From positions 50,273,174 to 50,337,173 of the forward strand of contig CM059975.1 in the NCBI GenBank assembly GCA_030490835.1: DNA of 64,000 bases, in the 5' to 3' direction. How positions within the stretch are numbered: the stretch's first letter is position 1; every line of letters starts with the position of its first letter. The stretch is from Annona cherimola. Taxonomy: Eukaryota; Streptophyta; Magnoliopsida; Magnoliales; Annonaceae. Positions 51,001-60,062 of this stretch are shown piece after piece. The notes under the pieces were generated by a model that saw only the letters and a program-made list of their open reading frames with translations, did not search any database and was not told where the DNA came from. The translations under genes were made by a program, and so were the position numbers.

Positions 51001-54000
51001 TTGACAACAATTCAATACACATATCCTGGCAGCATGATCCCTCCAATGATAATGTGAACCTCTTACGTTGAGATAACACTCCCTCCTGAGCAATCACAAA
51101 GCTAAATTAAAAATACAACCCAAATATCTCAAAAGGAGGGCTCCAATCATTTTTATTGAATCCAAAACTCCTAAGAACCGTAGCTAAGTGAAAAATCAAA
51201 TAGGTAATGTAGGAAATAATTTGACACCCCCAACCTCTTTTTTGCAGTTTTCAAGTTTCCTTTTGAACCAATTTGGCTAGCAAGTCAAAATTTTCAATTT
51301 GTCACCAATTCAATTCAAGCATCAACAATCAGTAGCCTCTATGACAAATGATTTAAAAGCTTCAGTGCCTCTCTACCTCAAACACCAAAAACGACCGTAA
51401 TTAGGTAAGCTACCTGGTACCAACTGGCCCGATAGTAGCCCTTTTTCCATTGAGAGGACCCTCCAGAAACAACCCTAATTGGGTAACCTACCTGATACAC
51501 ACCGGCCCAATAATAACCCTTCTTCTCTATTAGTAATTTTGATCCTTCTCACAGCTCAAGTGCTACTTACAAATCCAGAACAGATTTAAGAATCTATATC
51601 TCATGCTTTTCCCATTGATATCCCACCTGTTTATAGATGTTATGGGAATGATACACCGGTCATGTGATTAAAAGCCATATGTTTCAGAACGAGAAACACA
51701 TATGCATTAACAAGCCATCATGTTTCAACGTCTTCTACTTGCACAAGACGGGCTTCACATGACCCCAAAAAATTTCTTCCAATACTCTCCCTTTCAAAAT
51801 ATTTATACAAAGCAATAGGCTGTGTGCCTTGCAAATGAACTTGAGCTTAAGAGCTCAACATTATGCACGTCTTAGGGATAATATAGTAATTACAACCACA
51901 AATATATATTTTACTATACCCCAGACCCATTTTGTTGCATCAGTAAAGTACACTTAATCTCTCAAAAGGTCATACTTAACTATTTTTTCATTGTAATATA
52001 ATCAAAATTGTACGATAAAAAAAATTTGACATAACTGGTTGACCAATGCATACAAACATTGATGTCAAAAATAATAGCCTAGTGAACAACTAAATGACTA
52101 GGTGGTTGAGATCTGCGGTGAGGTTTGAGATTCAAAACCAGACTAAGGCATTAGCGTCCATCTGGATGAAATAATAATAATAATAGTCTTCCTTCCACAC
52201 ATATAGTTCTTAAATGTAAACAAACTTATCTAGCATCATTAATCTCATTTCAATAAAAATATTTTTAAATGAATATCTTTTATGCTCTATGGTATATTTT
52301 TACTGCATTGAAATTCCTAAGTTGATAGGATTTTGAAAAATTCTCACTTAGAACTAAAATTTGCATTATTAACCTAAAATAATGATAATTGGATGTTTAT
52401 AAAATAACTATAATTGGGAACATAGCAAGCTTTTAATTTTGTTCCTAATATTAAATTCTCGTTATTATAGTAGATGTTTTAGACAAATTTAATTTATGTA
52501 TGCTATAAAATATTAGTATTAATTTTGCATGGTTCTTGCTATCTATTATCAATCGTGACTTTGAAAAAAAATTGGCACTCACATAACTAAAGGTGAAATT
52601 TTTAATATTGACAATTTTAATATTTGGCAAAAAAAAGATCAATGCATCCTAGAAGAATGAAAATACTTCAAATATTGAACAATACCATAAATGAACTTGA
52701 GAGTAGGACTATCTTGAATACAAACAAGATCATGAGACTTATCAAGCCAAGAAAAAGAAAAATAGCATTGTTCATATTACGTTGTTGAGCGATATGCAAG
52801 ATTATCTCATTTATGGATTTGAAGAGTGTCTTCCTTGTGCTTAGTTTTAAGAACTTATTTATTCTCAATTGCTCTATACCCTAGTGGAACATCAACCAAG
52901 TCCCTAAACTTGATTTGTCCTTGTCATTGAAGCCATTTCTTCTTCAATGACTTTTTTCCATTCTTCCCTAGCTAGACACGAGAGAGCCTTTGAAACCAAC
53001 TTAAGCTCTTCATCATCTTATGGAATAACAATAACATGTTTCGATCACTTAAGGCATGCATCAAATCCCTACAACTAAGCAAACACCAAAAGTCAACAGA
53101 AGATATCTCAAAGAATTTATTTTAAATGCACTAACTTTTACAGCTTATATTGCAGTCTTCATCTCCATTCGCAAGGATGAAGCATCCATAATTCAACTCT
53201 GTATTGTATCTTCCATTGTTTCGGCGAAAGTCACATGCACCATACCTCAACTGCCAACTCATTTGTTGGACAACACTCCAAAAAAGACATAATTTGTTTC
53301 TTTTCTCATCTCTAATAATTCGCATGCAATTCAGGGCTTCAAACTCTACAGTAATAGAGAAATGTAAATTGCCTTTCTAATAAATTATAATGCTCCTAAA
53401 AAATTTTCTTTTTCATCTTTAGTGTATATTCATCATCATGACTGACCATGTTCACCTCTTTATTATAATCTTCAAAATCGTCAATCTTCCCAATTCTTGA
53501 ATTTTTATATATACCAAAATCTTCAATAACGTCAGGTTGGCCATTACATAATTTCTCATTAGAAACCATGTAGACTCGTTTTATCTGCTCTTTAAGCACT
53601 ACAAATGAAATAATAAAGGCTAATTCAAAAAAAATTATATCTTAATTATCGAATGTTTAGAGACAATTTTAAATTTTAGTACATTTTTTTTTTGACATTC
53701 CATTCAAGAATTAAGTGATCGAAATGTAGATCAACTTGATGGATGGTCAAATCGAATTGCTTTTTATTTTGAGTTTTATTTAGATTTTGATCTTCTTCCT
53801 AATAGATTAGATTTTCCTTATTTAATTGTCATTGAGTTGATTCCAACGAGAATAATAATTCAGTGTGGATCGAAGAGGTCTTACCTTAACTCATTGAGTT
53901 TGGATCCCGAGTAGTGGATCAAAGGGGAGGTCTTACCTTATCCTAACTCATTGAGTTTGGATCCTTAGTGGACCAATTAGAAGGTCTTACCTTACACTCG

Positions 54001-54409
54001 TCAAGTTTGGATCTGAGTGCTATTGTAATCAACCTCCCCAAATAGCTCCCTACTTCCCCCCCACCCCGAACATTGCAGTTGACTCTACGTAGGCATAAGC
54101 AGGCTTTAATAATTATTGCAAGTGATAACTGATTTAATCTTCAATAAATCAGCATTTTGAAGCAGTTGTAAGTCAATGGTTCAGATTAAAAAAAATCCTA
54201 ATTCCAGTCTATCACAAGATAAAGAAAACTTTTCCATGTGTTTGTCTGCGCATCTATTTGCTCATGTGACAGTAGAAATTTAATCATCTTTACTTTTTGT
54301 GATAAAACTAATCCACGTGTTTTTCTGTACATCTATTTGCTTCTGTGACAACAGAAATTTAATGATCTTTGCTTTTCTTATGTGTGTGTGCGCACAGGAG
54401 AGGGAGAGG

Positions 54410-54449
<40 letters not shown>

Positions 54450-54817
54450 GCGCAAGTAAATAGAGAGCAATAAAGTTTTGCTTTTATTTCAAACATGTCC
54501 ATTGCAGGGACAGAGAATGAGAGAGAGAGTAAATAGAAAGCGATAGATTCTTGCTTTTATTGCCAAAAAGTGCCCATTAAATTTTCCATAAACCATATCC
54601 ACCCAAGTCCGATCCAACAAATAAGATCATTGGTGGAAAGATGTATGTATTGAGTAATACAGATTAATAGAATTTAGAATATGTGACATGGGCCCTGGTT
54701 ATAACTGATAAAATCAAACAAATAGGACTACCTTTCCATTTACTGCAATAATCAGAATGATATTCAAAGCAACAAGCATCTAAAATCATAGACCAAATTC
54801 CACTATAAGTAGAGGAA

Positions 54818-54853
<36 letters not shown>

Positions 54854-57800
54854 AAAAACGATCACAAAAATTGCTAAACACTAATCTGATCTAGAAATGC
54901 TTATTTAAAATAACAAAAGTAAACTCCAATGGTTACCATATTCATTCAAGTAATCCACCAACAGCCTTGTAAAAATATAAGTAAGAACTGCTGCTTGAGG
55001 AGAGTAGCTTGATTCGGGGCAATGGAAATTGATCTTTATATAGGCCTTTGGAGTGAAGAACATGGTATCAGGCTTATACCACAATATGGAAATAGGAGAC
55101 TTCCTCAAAAGAACTGGATATTTAGACTGCTCACAGAGACAATTACGTAAGTGACAGAGATTTAGAACTGCTCACAAAGCCAGTCATCATGTAAACGACA
55201 TAGATATCGACTTCTCACAAAGTCAATCTGTACAAGACATAAAAAGATCAAATCGAAATTACTGGGACCAGAAGGCTGTTTCAGTAAAAGCATGTATGCC
55301 AAAATGTAGCTTACCTTATCTTGTGCATCTTTAAGGGACAAGTCAGTAGGAATGAATACATTTGGTGCTGGAAGATGCAAATCAGCATCAGGACTCGTCT
55401 CTATCCATTGCTACAAAAAAGAAGCAGCTCAAAGATCAGTGAAATATGAAGATCAATGATACCCGCATGGGGAAACTGAGATTTCTTTAACAGTTAAAAA
55501 CTTAACCCAGCTATGGAATGTGCTTAGTTTCGGATAGATTAAAATAAAAAAATAAAACTGATTCAACAACACAACAAATTAGAACCGAACTGTGTACCTG
55601 TATCTTTGCACCATCTATCTTTTCAACAGAATATGGAGTTCCATACCAAGGTTCTACCATGCTTGTAAAGCCCTCAAACTTCTTCGATTCCCAAAAGATT
55701 CTGTGAAATAGATGGTTAAGTGTGATTGACTGGAAACAAAATTTATAATAATTCAATATGGTACTCATAATAGGCAAAACAGCAAAAGAGAAGCTGTCTG
55801 ATAGTAACTGAAGCAAGTAAAGTGGTAAAATGAATTCCTTTTCTTTCTTTGATTTATTTGTTTACGACAATCATATGATTTAAGAATTTATCCTTTCATC
55901 TTCATTGTGATCTGAAGCCAACCCCACCTAGGTGGGAAATGGCTTATGATGACGATGATGATCTTCATTGTGATCTGACTTTTCTTGACATAGAGAAATT
56001 GTAAAATGCATTATGTTTTATATTATCATTTATAAGATGAATTTCTGAATATTGAATTATGAGAAGTTGAGGACAGATGATAATGCACAATGGTGTGCTG
56101 TGTGGGCAGAGCACTTGAGATTTGGCCCACAGGAGCAACATGCAAAAGTCATCAAAAAGAGATGGAAGGGCAAATAAATTTGTTTGGTACGGATTTTTAA
56201 AATAAAATTAAAAAAAAACTATTGAAACAACATGGTTACATATTGCGCCATGTTTAGAATTTCTGATAGAACGATATGATCATGTTTACTAACTGAATAG
56301 TTAGCACCTCACAATTTATTAGTCAGAACTTTAATTATGCGAGCAAGTTATAAAATAAATTTATCTAAGTGGAATGTTCACTTCAAATATATAGAGAATT
56401 TAGATTATTTTTGTTAATCAAAAAGTTTAGATTGTCTTTTAGATTATTTCTGTTTTAAATTTTCTTATTATGAAGGCTTCTTTGTTCGCAAGATTACATC
56501 TTTCCTTTTTCTTTAGTTTGAGATTTCTTATAAATAGGGTACTTTCTTCAGTTGTAAGACAGTTTTTTATAAGAATTTATGAATTGTGATTTCTTTGAGA
56601 TTTTCTCTACTCTTGTTTCCCTCTCCTAATTCATCCATGGTGTGTCCCTTTTCTTCTATTCTTTCCCTATCTTCCCTCTTTCTTTCAAATTGCCCCGTTT
56701 ATTGATTAAGGGCATCCCATCATGCATCAGCTTGGAATCCAAGTGAACCTTGTTGATTTTCTTATCTAATTCCTAACACTGTTGTGAGTGCAAATCATAA
56801 CAACAACAAATCTGCCTCCCCATCTTCAAGTTATCGACTTCCACATCAAGCACACAACCTGATTGTAGTCATCAAAGAGCACCAGTTTCAGCTTTTACTG
56901 CATAGCAGAAGCTTAGAAACTTTTTTCATGCTGCCAAACCACACCAGATCCTGCAACTTTCTTTGCAGATCTCACCATCATCTGCCTTCTGCTTTCTTCT
57001 TTAAGGAATAGATATCTTCCGTATCCATAATGAAAGAAGAGAGGATTTTGGCGATTCTGAAATTAGTCTGAGAATTTTCTGCAAAGTTCCCTCTCTCTTG
57101 AGATATTGCAGAAACTCCTACCCTTTGTAAATTTGCAGAACCATGCTTAAATGTCTGAAATTGAAAAAAAGCCTCATACTTTTCAGACATCGCAAAAAAG
57201 CCACTAAATTTTCAAAATTTGCAAAATCACCATGATGATTTCTAATAATTACATTTTAAAAATGCAATTAACCACATATTTTAAAATTGCATAAAGGTGC
57301 CAAATTCTGAAAAAATAGAGAATACCATGGTTAGCAATGCTGAACATCATTCTAAAATACAAGCCCTTTCCAAAAGCCATGAAGAGTGGAAAGAATCAGC
57401 CCAAAGTAAAATTCAAACTCCGAATCAGAAGCAAATTCTAATATTAGCCCAAGAACAGCCCATAGTTAAACATACACACACTATCAAAGTCTTCAGTGGT
57501 TCGAAAATTTGTTCAACATTGATTAAATATTTTCCAAAAAGTCGTTGACTTTATTTAAAAAGAAAACCAACCACTGATTGAACTTGGGTTTGTTAAAGAT
57601 GCTCTGAAGGCAAATTCAAGTGTTGAGAAGCGTGAAATTTAAGAAGGCCTACAGGAAGACTTGAAGTTTGCATGGGATTCAACGTTTCCAGATTTGAACC
57701 CTATGGACGACATATAGAAAATACAGGAATCACATTTTGCTACTCAACAAATCTCATTCTAGTTCGACTTGTTGGCTTACATCATCAGTTTCTCCCCAAG

Positions 57801-60062
57801 TTGAAGAAAATTCACCAAAAAACTCAAAAGACATTTTTTTCTAAGCCAATGAGAAGGATGCATGTGTCAACAAGCTTATATAAATTAGGGTTTTTATTTG
57901 AAATTATTGTTATTTTACAGATTTAGTGCCTTTAGTTTAGTTCGTGGTTTAAATTGTCTTTTAGATTTTTTTCTATTTTTAATTTTCTTATTATGCAAGT
58001 TTCATTAGTCATAGGAATACATCTTTCTTTTTGCTTAAGTTTAGAGTTTAGCATTTCTTATAAATAAGGTGCTTTATTCAGTTATAAGATTTTTATGAGG
58101 GTTTATGAATTGCAACTTCTTTGAATCTTTCTCTGGTCTTGTTTCTTTCTCCCAAGTCCTAATTCATTTGTGGTTAATGTTGTGATGTAATTTGAAGAAC
58201 ACTTGCTACAAAGTCAAGAGTGGATAAATGGAAATCCCCACAGTTAATGTTGCAGTACTGGACTTTCACATACAAATGACAATCATCCCCCTTGTCCTAA
58301 CATATGACATCTGACCTCAACTAATTCTAGTTGTCTCCAAAATTCTACAAGCATACCTGACATTATTTGGAGTGAGCTCATCCAGAATCATTTGAATGAC
58401 ATCATGATTAAACCTAGAAGGAAAAGATGATCCTACAAGCCAATCTTCTGGAGGGTATAGCTGCAAAGAAATATTTTATTGTCATTGAAATAGGCAAATA
58501 AACCATCAGCTTAAAGTAGATCACAGCATATACTTGTTTAACACGGAAATCAACTGGTACTTCTCAAACATTCTTTTCCTCCTTTAACCACATGCAGACA
58601 GTGTCTAAAACAAGATGACATGTGCACACAATAACACATGAAAATTTCTCAATGAATATGCATATAGAAATATAAATACATGATAATTTGCAAGTAAATG
58701 AGACGAAGCTATCAAGCAGAAAAGCGAGAGTGTTGCTTTAGGCTCTGTTTGGATGGGTTTACTTTTGGTAGAAAAAGTTTGACAGATGGCCCATTTAAAA
58801 GAAGCCACAAATCCTAGCTTCCCACAAAAGCAAGGATTTTGGCTTTTACACATAAAATCAGCAAAAACGGATTTTCAAAAAAGCATGGAGCTTTTTGCCC
58901 ATCGCATGGCCAAACAGATCCTTAATCACCTTTCAATACTCCTCTCCTACGTTTTTCTTGAGTTAGTATGGTCAACACAGAGTCTGTTCTCTCCATACTG
59001 AAACAGAGATTTTTTTTTATCGGCCTAAAACGAAAATATCAAACCACAATCAGAACCTCGCAGATTAAGAAATGTGGTCCTTATGGGTTCTTATGCTACT
59101 TCTTCTGTCATTCCTGCAGTTATATGACAATTAGTAGCATAGTGAACACGGGCAACCTAAACCTCACAATCCAAGGAAACAACAAAATAAAAAAAGTGTA
59201 CTGCAACACAAGTGAGAAGAATAAAAAAGATAGATCAAAGAAAAAGTTTGGGGATTTTCCCATTTTAACTCATGTGTTAAGAAATGTTTGAATGAATCCG
59301 CTCAGAGATATTATATACCCATATCTACCATATTTAGCATGTTAATCACTGAAAACAAAATGTAAGGTGAATTAATGACAAGATGGGTCCAAATCTGTTC
59401 CCAGGAAAAAGAAAGCAAAATTAGACTATAATGACCAAATATAAAAAGGAAAATTTTTCTAATAACAGAATCGCAAGGCTTCGCATGTGAAAATACATAG
59501 AAGACCTTTAGCAACTGTAATGGCTACCAAAATCATTTGCTGCAAGTGAAGGTTGACATTAACACACTCAAGCACCATTGATCGAGTCAATAGAAGCCAA
59601 ACATTCCTCTTAGGATCAGACCATTGCACAACTGGAGCCATAGTTATTACTTTATAACTAAGGATAAAATACTGCTACTAGTACTCTCTTGTGCGAACAT
59701 TTAAAGACAGTTTACATAATTCCAAAAAAAAAATTTCTTTTTTTGGCAATTAGGAACTTTCCTTGCAACAAGATACCACTATCATCAAAAAATGCCTAAG
59801 AAAAAAGAAAATATATTACAAAACAATAAATACTATGCAGCATGCTAATAAACATTTGTAAGGATTTCGGAATTATTCTCTCTCGAGCAGATTGCGGATG
59901 ACTGCATGAAATGTTAAAAAATAAATAAATAAATTTGATGTCAGGATGCCACAGGCTTGGATATGACAGATTTACCTCCATGCCACGTGCAATGCCAGCA
60001 GCATAATCACAAGGAGGGATTTTGTCTTGATAATGAAACCCCGTTTCACAAATTGCCAAAAG
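29796..60062 (-). CDS. IDE: Insulin-degrading enzyme-like M16 metallopeptidase, 3' fourteen exons (gene continues beyond the window)
   Basis: Fourteen minus-strand exons with GT-AG borders join in frame to 598 codons plus stop: 59976-60062, 58357-58460, 55598-55700, 55315-55410, 54937-55126, 50654-50715, 44531-44635, 42836-43037, 42533-42741, 39246-39370, 39111-39162, 30495-30581, 30165-30287, 29796-30047. The product resembles plant insulin-degrading enzyme (about 970 residues), a zinc peptidase that encloses and cleaves short peptides. The visible part starts near residue 370 of such a protein, so the HxxEH zinc site is not in the window. Family landmarks are LPAPNVFIPTDL, LWYKPDTMF and LRTVEQLGYIV; the last holds the Arg and Tyr (visible residues 414 and 421) that in animal IDE contact the substrate carboxylate. 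The protein ends in QKL, a non-canonical SKL-like tripeptide that would fit the peroxisomal plant form; this is inference. No stop or frameshift was seen, so the gene appears functional. Confidence 0.93.
30165..30287 (-). CDS. IDE: IDE-like exon, 123 bp
   Basis: Acceptor AACAAAAG, starts SNVNALIDMKLEKHKNL, ends NRRECE before donor GTATAC. The following 117-bp intron (30048-30164) is by chance open in the same frame, so a retained-intron product would read through. Confidence 0.92.
30495..30581 (-). CDS. IDE: IDE-like exon, 87 bp
   Basis: Acceptor CCTTGCAG, donor GTACTG, 29 codons running DPGNLDLRVEAFLK to MTDDEFK. It follows an 8.5-kb intron that carries several transposons, and it still joins in frame. 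Confidence 0.92.
32130..32993. mobile_element. Mutator-type fold-back MITE, 864 bp
   Basis: Ends are GAGATTTTTGCAAATATGCC and, on the other strand, GGGATTTTTTCAAATATGCC. Nine-base flanks TTCTATTAC (32121-32129) and TACTATTGT (32994-33002) agree at six positions, as in an aged 9-bp duplication. The arms stay complementary almost to the centre (about 32550), so the transcript would form a long hairpin. It lies in the largest IDE-like intron. Confidence 0.8.
33564..33844. mobile_element. Tourist-type (PIF/Harbinger) MITE, 281 bp, TAA target duplication
   Basis: Terminal inverted repeats GGGTGCGTTTGTCAATTAAT and, reversed, GGGTGTGTTTGGTAATGAAT, flanked by TAA (33561-33563, 33845-33847). It is the best preserved of four related copies (26295, 33564, about 40850, 62364). 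Confidence 0.85.
34321..34482. repeat. Tandem pair, 81-bp period
   Basis: AAGCTAAAGCTAGACGCCTA at 34321 recurs as AACCTAAAGCTAGACGCCTA at 34402, with the rest of the unit (ACTTTGATCCTTTGT, CCAGGAATGACTGTGGG) nearly identical. The following 34.56-35.03 kb has a looser repetition of GACTTAGTGAG-like phrases. Confidence 0.85.
35031..36313 (+). mobile_element. Copia-family solo LTR in an IDE-like intron, 1283 bp
   Basis: Starts TGTAGATC and ends GGGTCCAACA. Flanks ATGGT (35026-35030) and ATAGT (36314-36318) agree at four of five bases. A decayed dyad lies at 35466-35499 (AAGTCACA ... TGCAGCTT) and a TATA box at 35584-35591, spacing 85. Its orientation is opposite to the gene. Confidence 0.8.
39111..39162 (-). 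CDS. IDE: IDE-like exon, 52 bp
   Basis: One base completing Arg, then NDSGIRGVQFIVQSTVK, acceptor GAATGCAG, donor GTCAGT. The small size is supported by matching phases on both sides. Confidence 0.9.
39246..39370 (-). CDS. IDE: IDE-like exon with the R..EQLGY motif, 125 bp
   Basis: Begins VHQDNFQLNVKLQLF after acceptor ATTCAAG and ends LMQ plus two bases of an Arg codon before donor GTTTGC. LRTVEQLGYIV holds the Arg and Tyr equivalent to those that bind the substrate C-terminus in animal IDE (family knowledge). Confidence 0.94.
39945..40670. mobile_element. Probable hAT-type non-autonomous element
   Basis: TGTTAATGGATTGGG occurs near 39946 and, as reverse complement, near 40645-40660 before CATCCCTAG. 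The interior has repeated ACCCGTTTAT/TAAATGGATTA phrases, as in the GGGATGTTAATGG hAT repeats common in plants. The outer ends and target duplication were not fixed. Confidence 0.5.
40850..41030. mobile_element. Degenerate Tourist-like MITE copy
   Basis: Shares CATTTGGTAAAGGAAAA, CACATCTTTCTGTACAACTA and CCCTATCATATCACATCATT with the MITE at 33564-33844, but the ends are too diverged to define. Confidence 0.5.
41131..41585. mobile_element. Mutator-type MITE, 455 bp, perfect 9-bp target duplication
   Basis: Flanked by TACAATTTA at 41122-41130 and 41586-41594. The terminal inverted repeat is GGATTAATTTTAAATATACC against GGGTTAATTTCAAATATACC on the other strand, extending about 65 bases with mismatches. 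No coding capacity. Confidence 0.9.
42533..42741 (-). CDS. IDE: IDE-like exon, 209 bp
   Basis: Two bases completing Gly, then NIKPDEAGSVLQHVED to ENSALVHYIQ, acceptor TTTGTCAG, donor GTAATA. It contains RPLFPSQHLT-like text (SKPLFPSQHLTDRI) and the conserved NSALVHYIQ end. Confidence 0.93.
42836..43037 (-). CDS. IDE: IDE-like exon, 202 bp
   Basis: Acceptor GAATTAG, starts ETVIKEYQNFKFQQPYQQA, ends LECYAA plus one base before donor GTTTAT. It includes TWPWTEHFEVLPH and is a strong match to the plant family. Confidence 0.93.
43038..44530 (-). other. IDE: IDE-like intron, 1.5 kb
   Basis: AT-rich, no repeat or coding text that I recognise on either strand. Confidence 0.85.
44531..44635 (-). CDS. 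IDE: IDE-like exon, 105 bp
   Basis: Thirty-five codons, phase 0 at both ends, acceptor TTATTCAG, donor GTAATT. It runs LIVIGYNHKMKVLLET to KPDRFSVIK; GYN.K...LLE and KPDRF are family blocks. Confidence 0.92.
44770..46620 (+). pseudogene. hAT-family transposase (BED finger, DUF659 type), broken
   Basis: Reads in order: a BED-finger start CNFCGKVTKEG (44770), KGPMNLWKYF (45060), DNVGIPFNAIKYDSFAAGVE (about 45190), NGTMFMKSIDD (about 45440), then, after a gap that lacks the middle of the catalytic region, YIYQAVEKTKNAIAKSFHENED (45664) and LHQPLHASRYFLNLEYLYANP (about 45780), VEWWCPHGSSTPS (from 46084) and a short C-terminal trace to 46620. A clean GT-AG intron at 46013-46083 is retained. Stops and frameshifts in most segments make it inactive. 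It lies opposite to the IDE-like gene. Confidence 0.85.
48480..48720. repeat. Dispersed repeat with CAT-repeat tail
   Basis: ATCATCATCATCATAAGTCA followed by TTTCCTACCTAGGTGGGGTCGG and TTGCGCCATTC. The phrase is widespread in plant genomes next to CAT microsatellites, possibly from a LINE. A short reverse copy occurs at 55918-55962. Confidence 0.55.
50654..50715 (-). CDS. IDE: IDE-like exon, 62 bp
   Basis: Two bases completing Ala, then YDAQVAGLYYG to GFQ, donor GTAATT, acceptor CATATCAG. The AQVAGLYYG block places it directly after the NEY exon, and the phases agree. It is flanked by introns of 4.2 and 6.0 kb. Confidence 0.88.
53876..54016. repeat. Short tandem repeat, three degenerate units of roughly 55-60 bp
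   Basis: GAGGTCTTACCTTA and GAGTTTGGATCC recur around 53876-53910, 53929-53960 and 53981-54015. Unit lengths vary slightly. Confidence 0.75.
54403..54444. repeat. GA microsatellite
   Basis: About twenty GA units, starting with GGAGAGGGAGAGGGGG and ending before CGCGTGCGC. Confidence 0.9.
54819..54850. repeat. TA microsatellite
   Basis: Uninterrupted alternating AT run of about 30 bases in the same intron as the GA repeat. Confidence 0.9.
54937..55126 (-). CDS. IDE: IDE-like exon, 190 bp
   Basis: Begins SKYPVLLRKSPIS after acceptor GTGAGCAG and ends LLVDYLNEY plus one base before donor GTAACC. It includes LWYKPDTMFFTPKAY. A nearby alternative acceptor (TGTGAG, three bases upstream) would add one residue; I chose the one fitting the usual pyrimidine-AG context. 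Confidence 0.9.
55315..55410 (-). CDS. IDE: IDE-like exon, 96 bp
   Basis: Acceptor TTTTGTAG and donor GTAAGC, phase 0 at both ends, 32 codons. It contains LHLPAPNVFIPTDLSLKD, one of the best conserved stretches of the family. Confidence 0.93.
55598..55700 (-). CDS. IDE: IDE-like exon, 103 bp
   Basis: Acceptor TTTCACAG, one base completing Arg, then IFWESKKFEG through VEPWYGTPYS to AKIQ, donor GTACAC. The VRIFWES and VEPWY blocks are family signatures. Confidence 0.9.
55701..58356 (-). other. IDE: IDE-like intron, 2.7 kb
   Basis: Contains a short dispersed repeat (55918-55962) and a pair of direct repeats with TATA boxes (56431-56640 and 57953-58173) that look like LTRs of a decayed element. 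The 84-codon plus-strand reading frame at 57672-57926 lies in the interior of that pair and I do not recognise it. Confidence 0.85.
56431..58173 (+). mobile_element. Decayed LTR-type element with direct repeats of about 210-220 bp
   Basis: 56431-56640 and 57953-58173 are direct repeats (ATTGTCTTTTAGATT, TTTCTTATAAATA, TTTATGAATTG, TTCTTTGA), each with a TATA box (56529, 58059). The 1.3-kb interior has no coding text I can name. A pair of old LTRs is the simplest reading, but PBS and target duplication were not found. Confidence 0.5.
58357..58460 (-). CDS. IDE: IDE-like exon, 104 bp
   Basis: Starts LYPPEDWLVGSSFPSRFN after acceptor TTTGCAG. Ends in phase 2 (AG of an Arg codon) before donor GTATGC. 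The PEDWLVGSS block matches the family, and the split Arg codon is completed by the next exon. Confidence 0.9.
58461..59975 (-). other. IDE: IDE-like intron, 1.5 kb, with one MITE
   Basis: Bounded by the splice sites of the flanking exons. It carries the MITE at 58741-58921; the remainder (59000-59975) is AT-rich with no coding text I recognise. Confidence 0.85.
58741..58921. mobile_element. Tourist-type MITE, 181 bp, TTA target duplication
   Basis: Ends GGCTCTGTTTGGATGGG and, reversed, GGATCTGTTTGGCCATGCG, flanked by TTA at 58738-58740 and 58922-58924. Interior differs from the 33564 family. Confidence 0.8.
59976..60062 (-). CDS. IDE: IDE-like exon (first one visible), 87 bp
   Basis: Acceptor ...TTTTGAAG and donor GTAAATC. 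Phase 0 at both ends, 29 codons running LLAICETGFHYQDK to ARGME. The ICET.FHYQDKIPP block is typical of plant IDE-like proteins. The preceding exon was not found between here and position 64000. Confidence 0.9.

Larger units (their letters stand above)
50716..54936 (-). other. IDE: IDE-like intron, 4.2 kb
   Basis: AT-rich sequence without recognisable coding text. It includes a triplicated short tandem repeat near 53.9-54.0 kb, a GA microsatellite at 54403-54444 and a TA microsatellite near 54823-54850. Confidence 0.85.

Noticed and set aside
58968..59291. 107-codon plus-strand frame
   Set aside because: Located in an intron opposite to the gene, no recognised family text, unusual lysine-rich tail typical of AT-rich chance frames.
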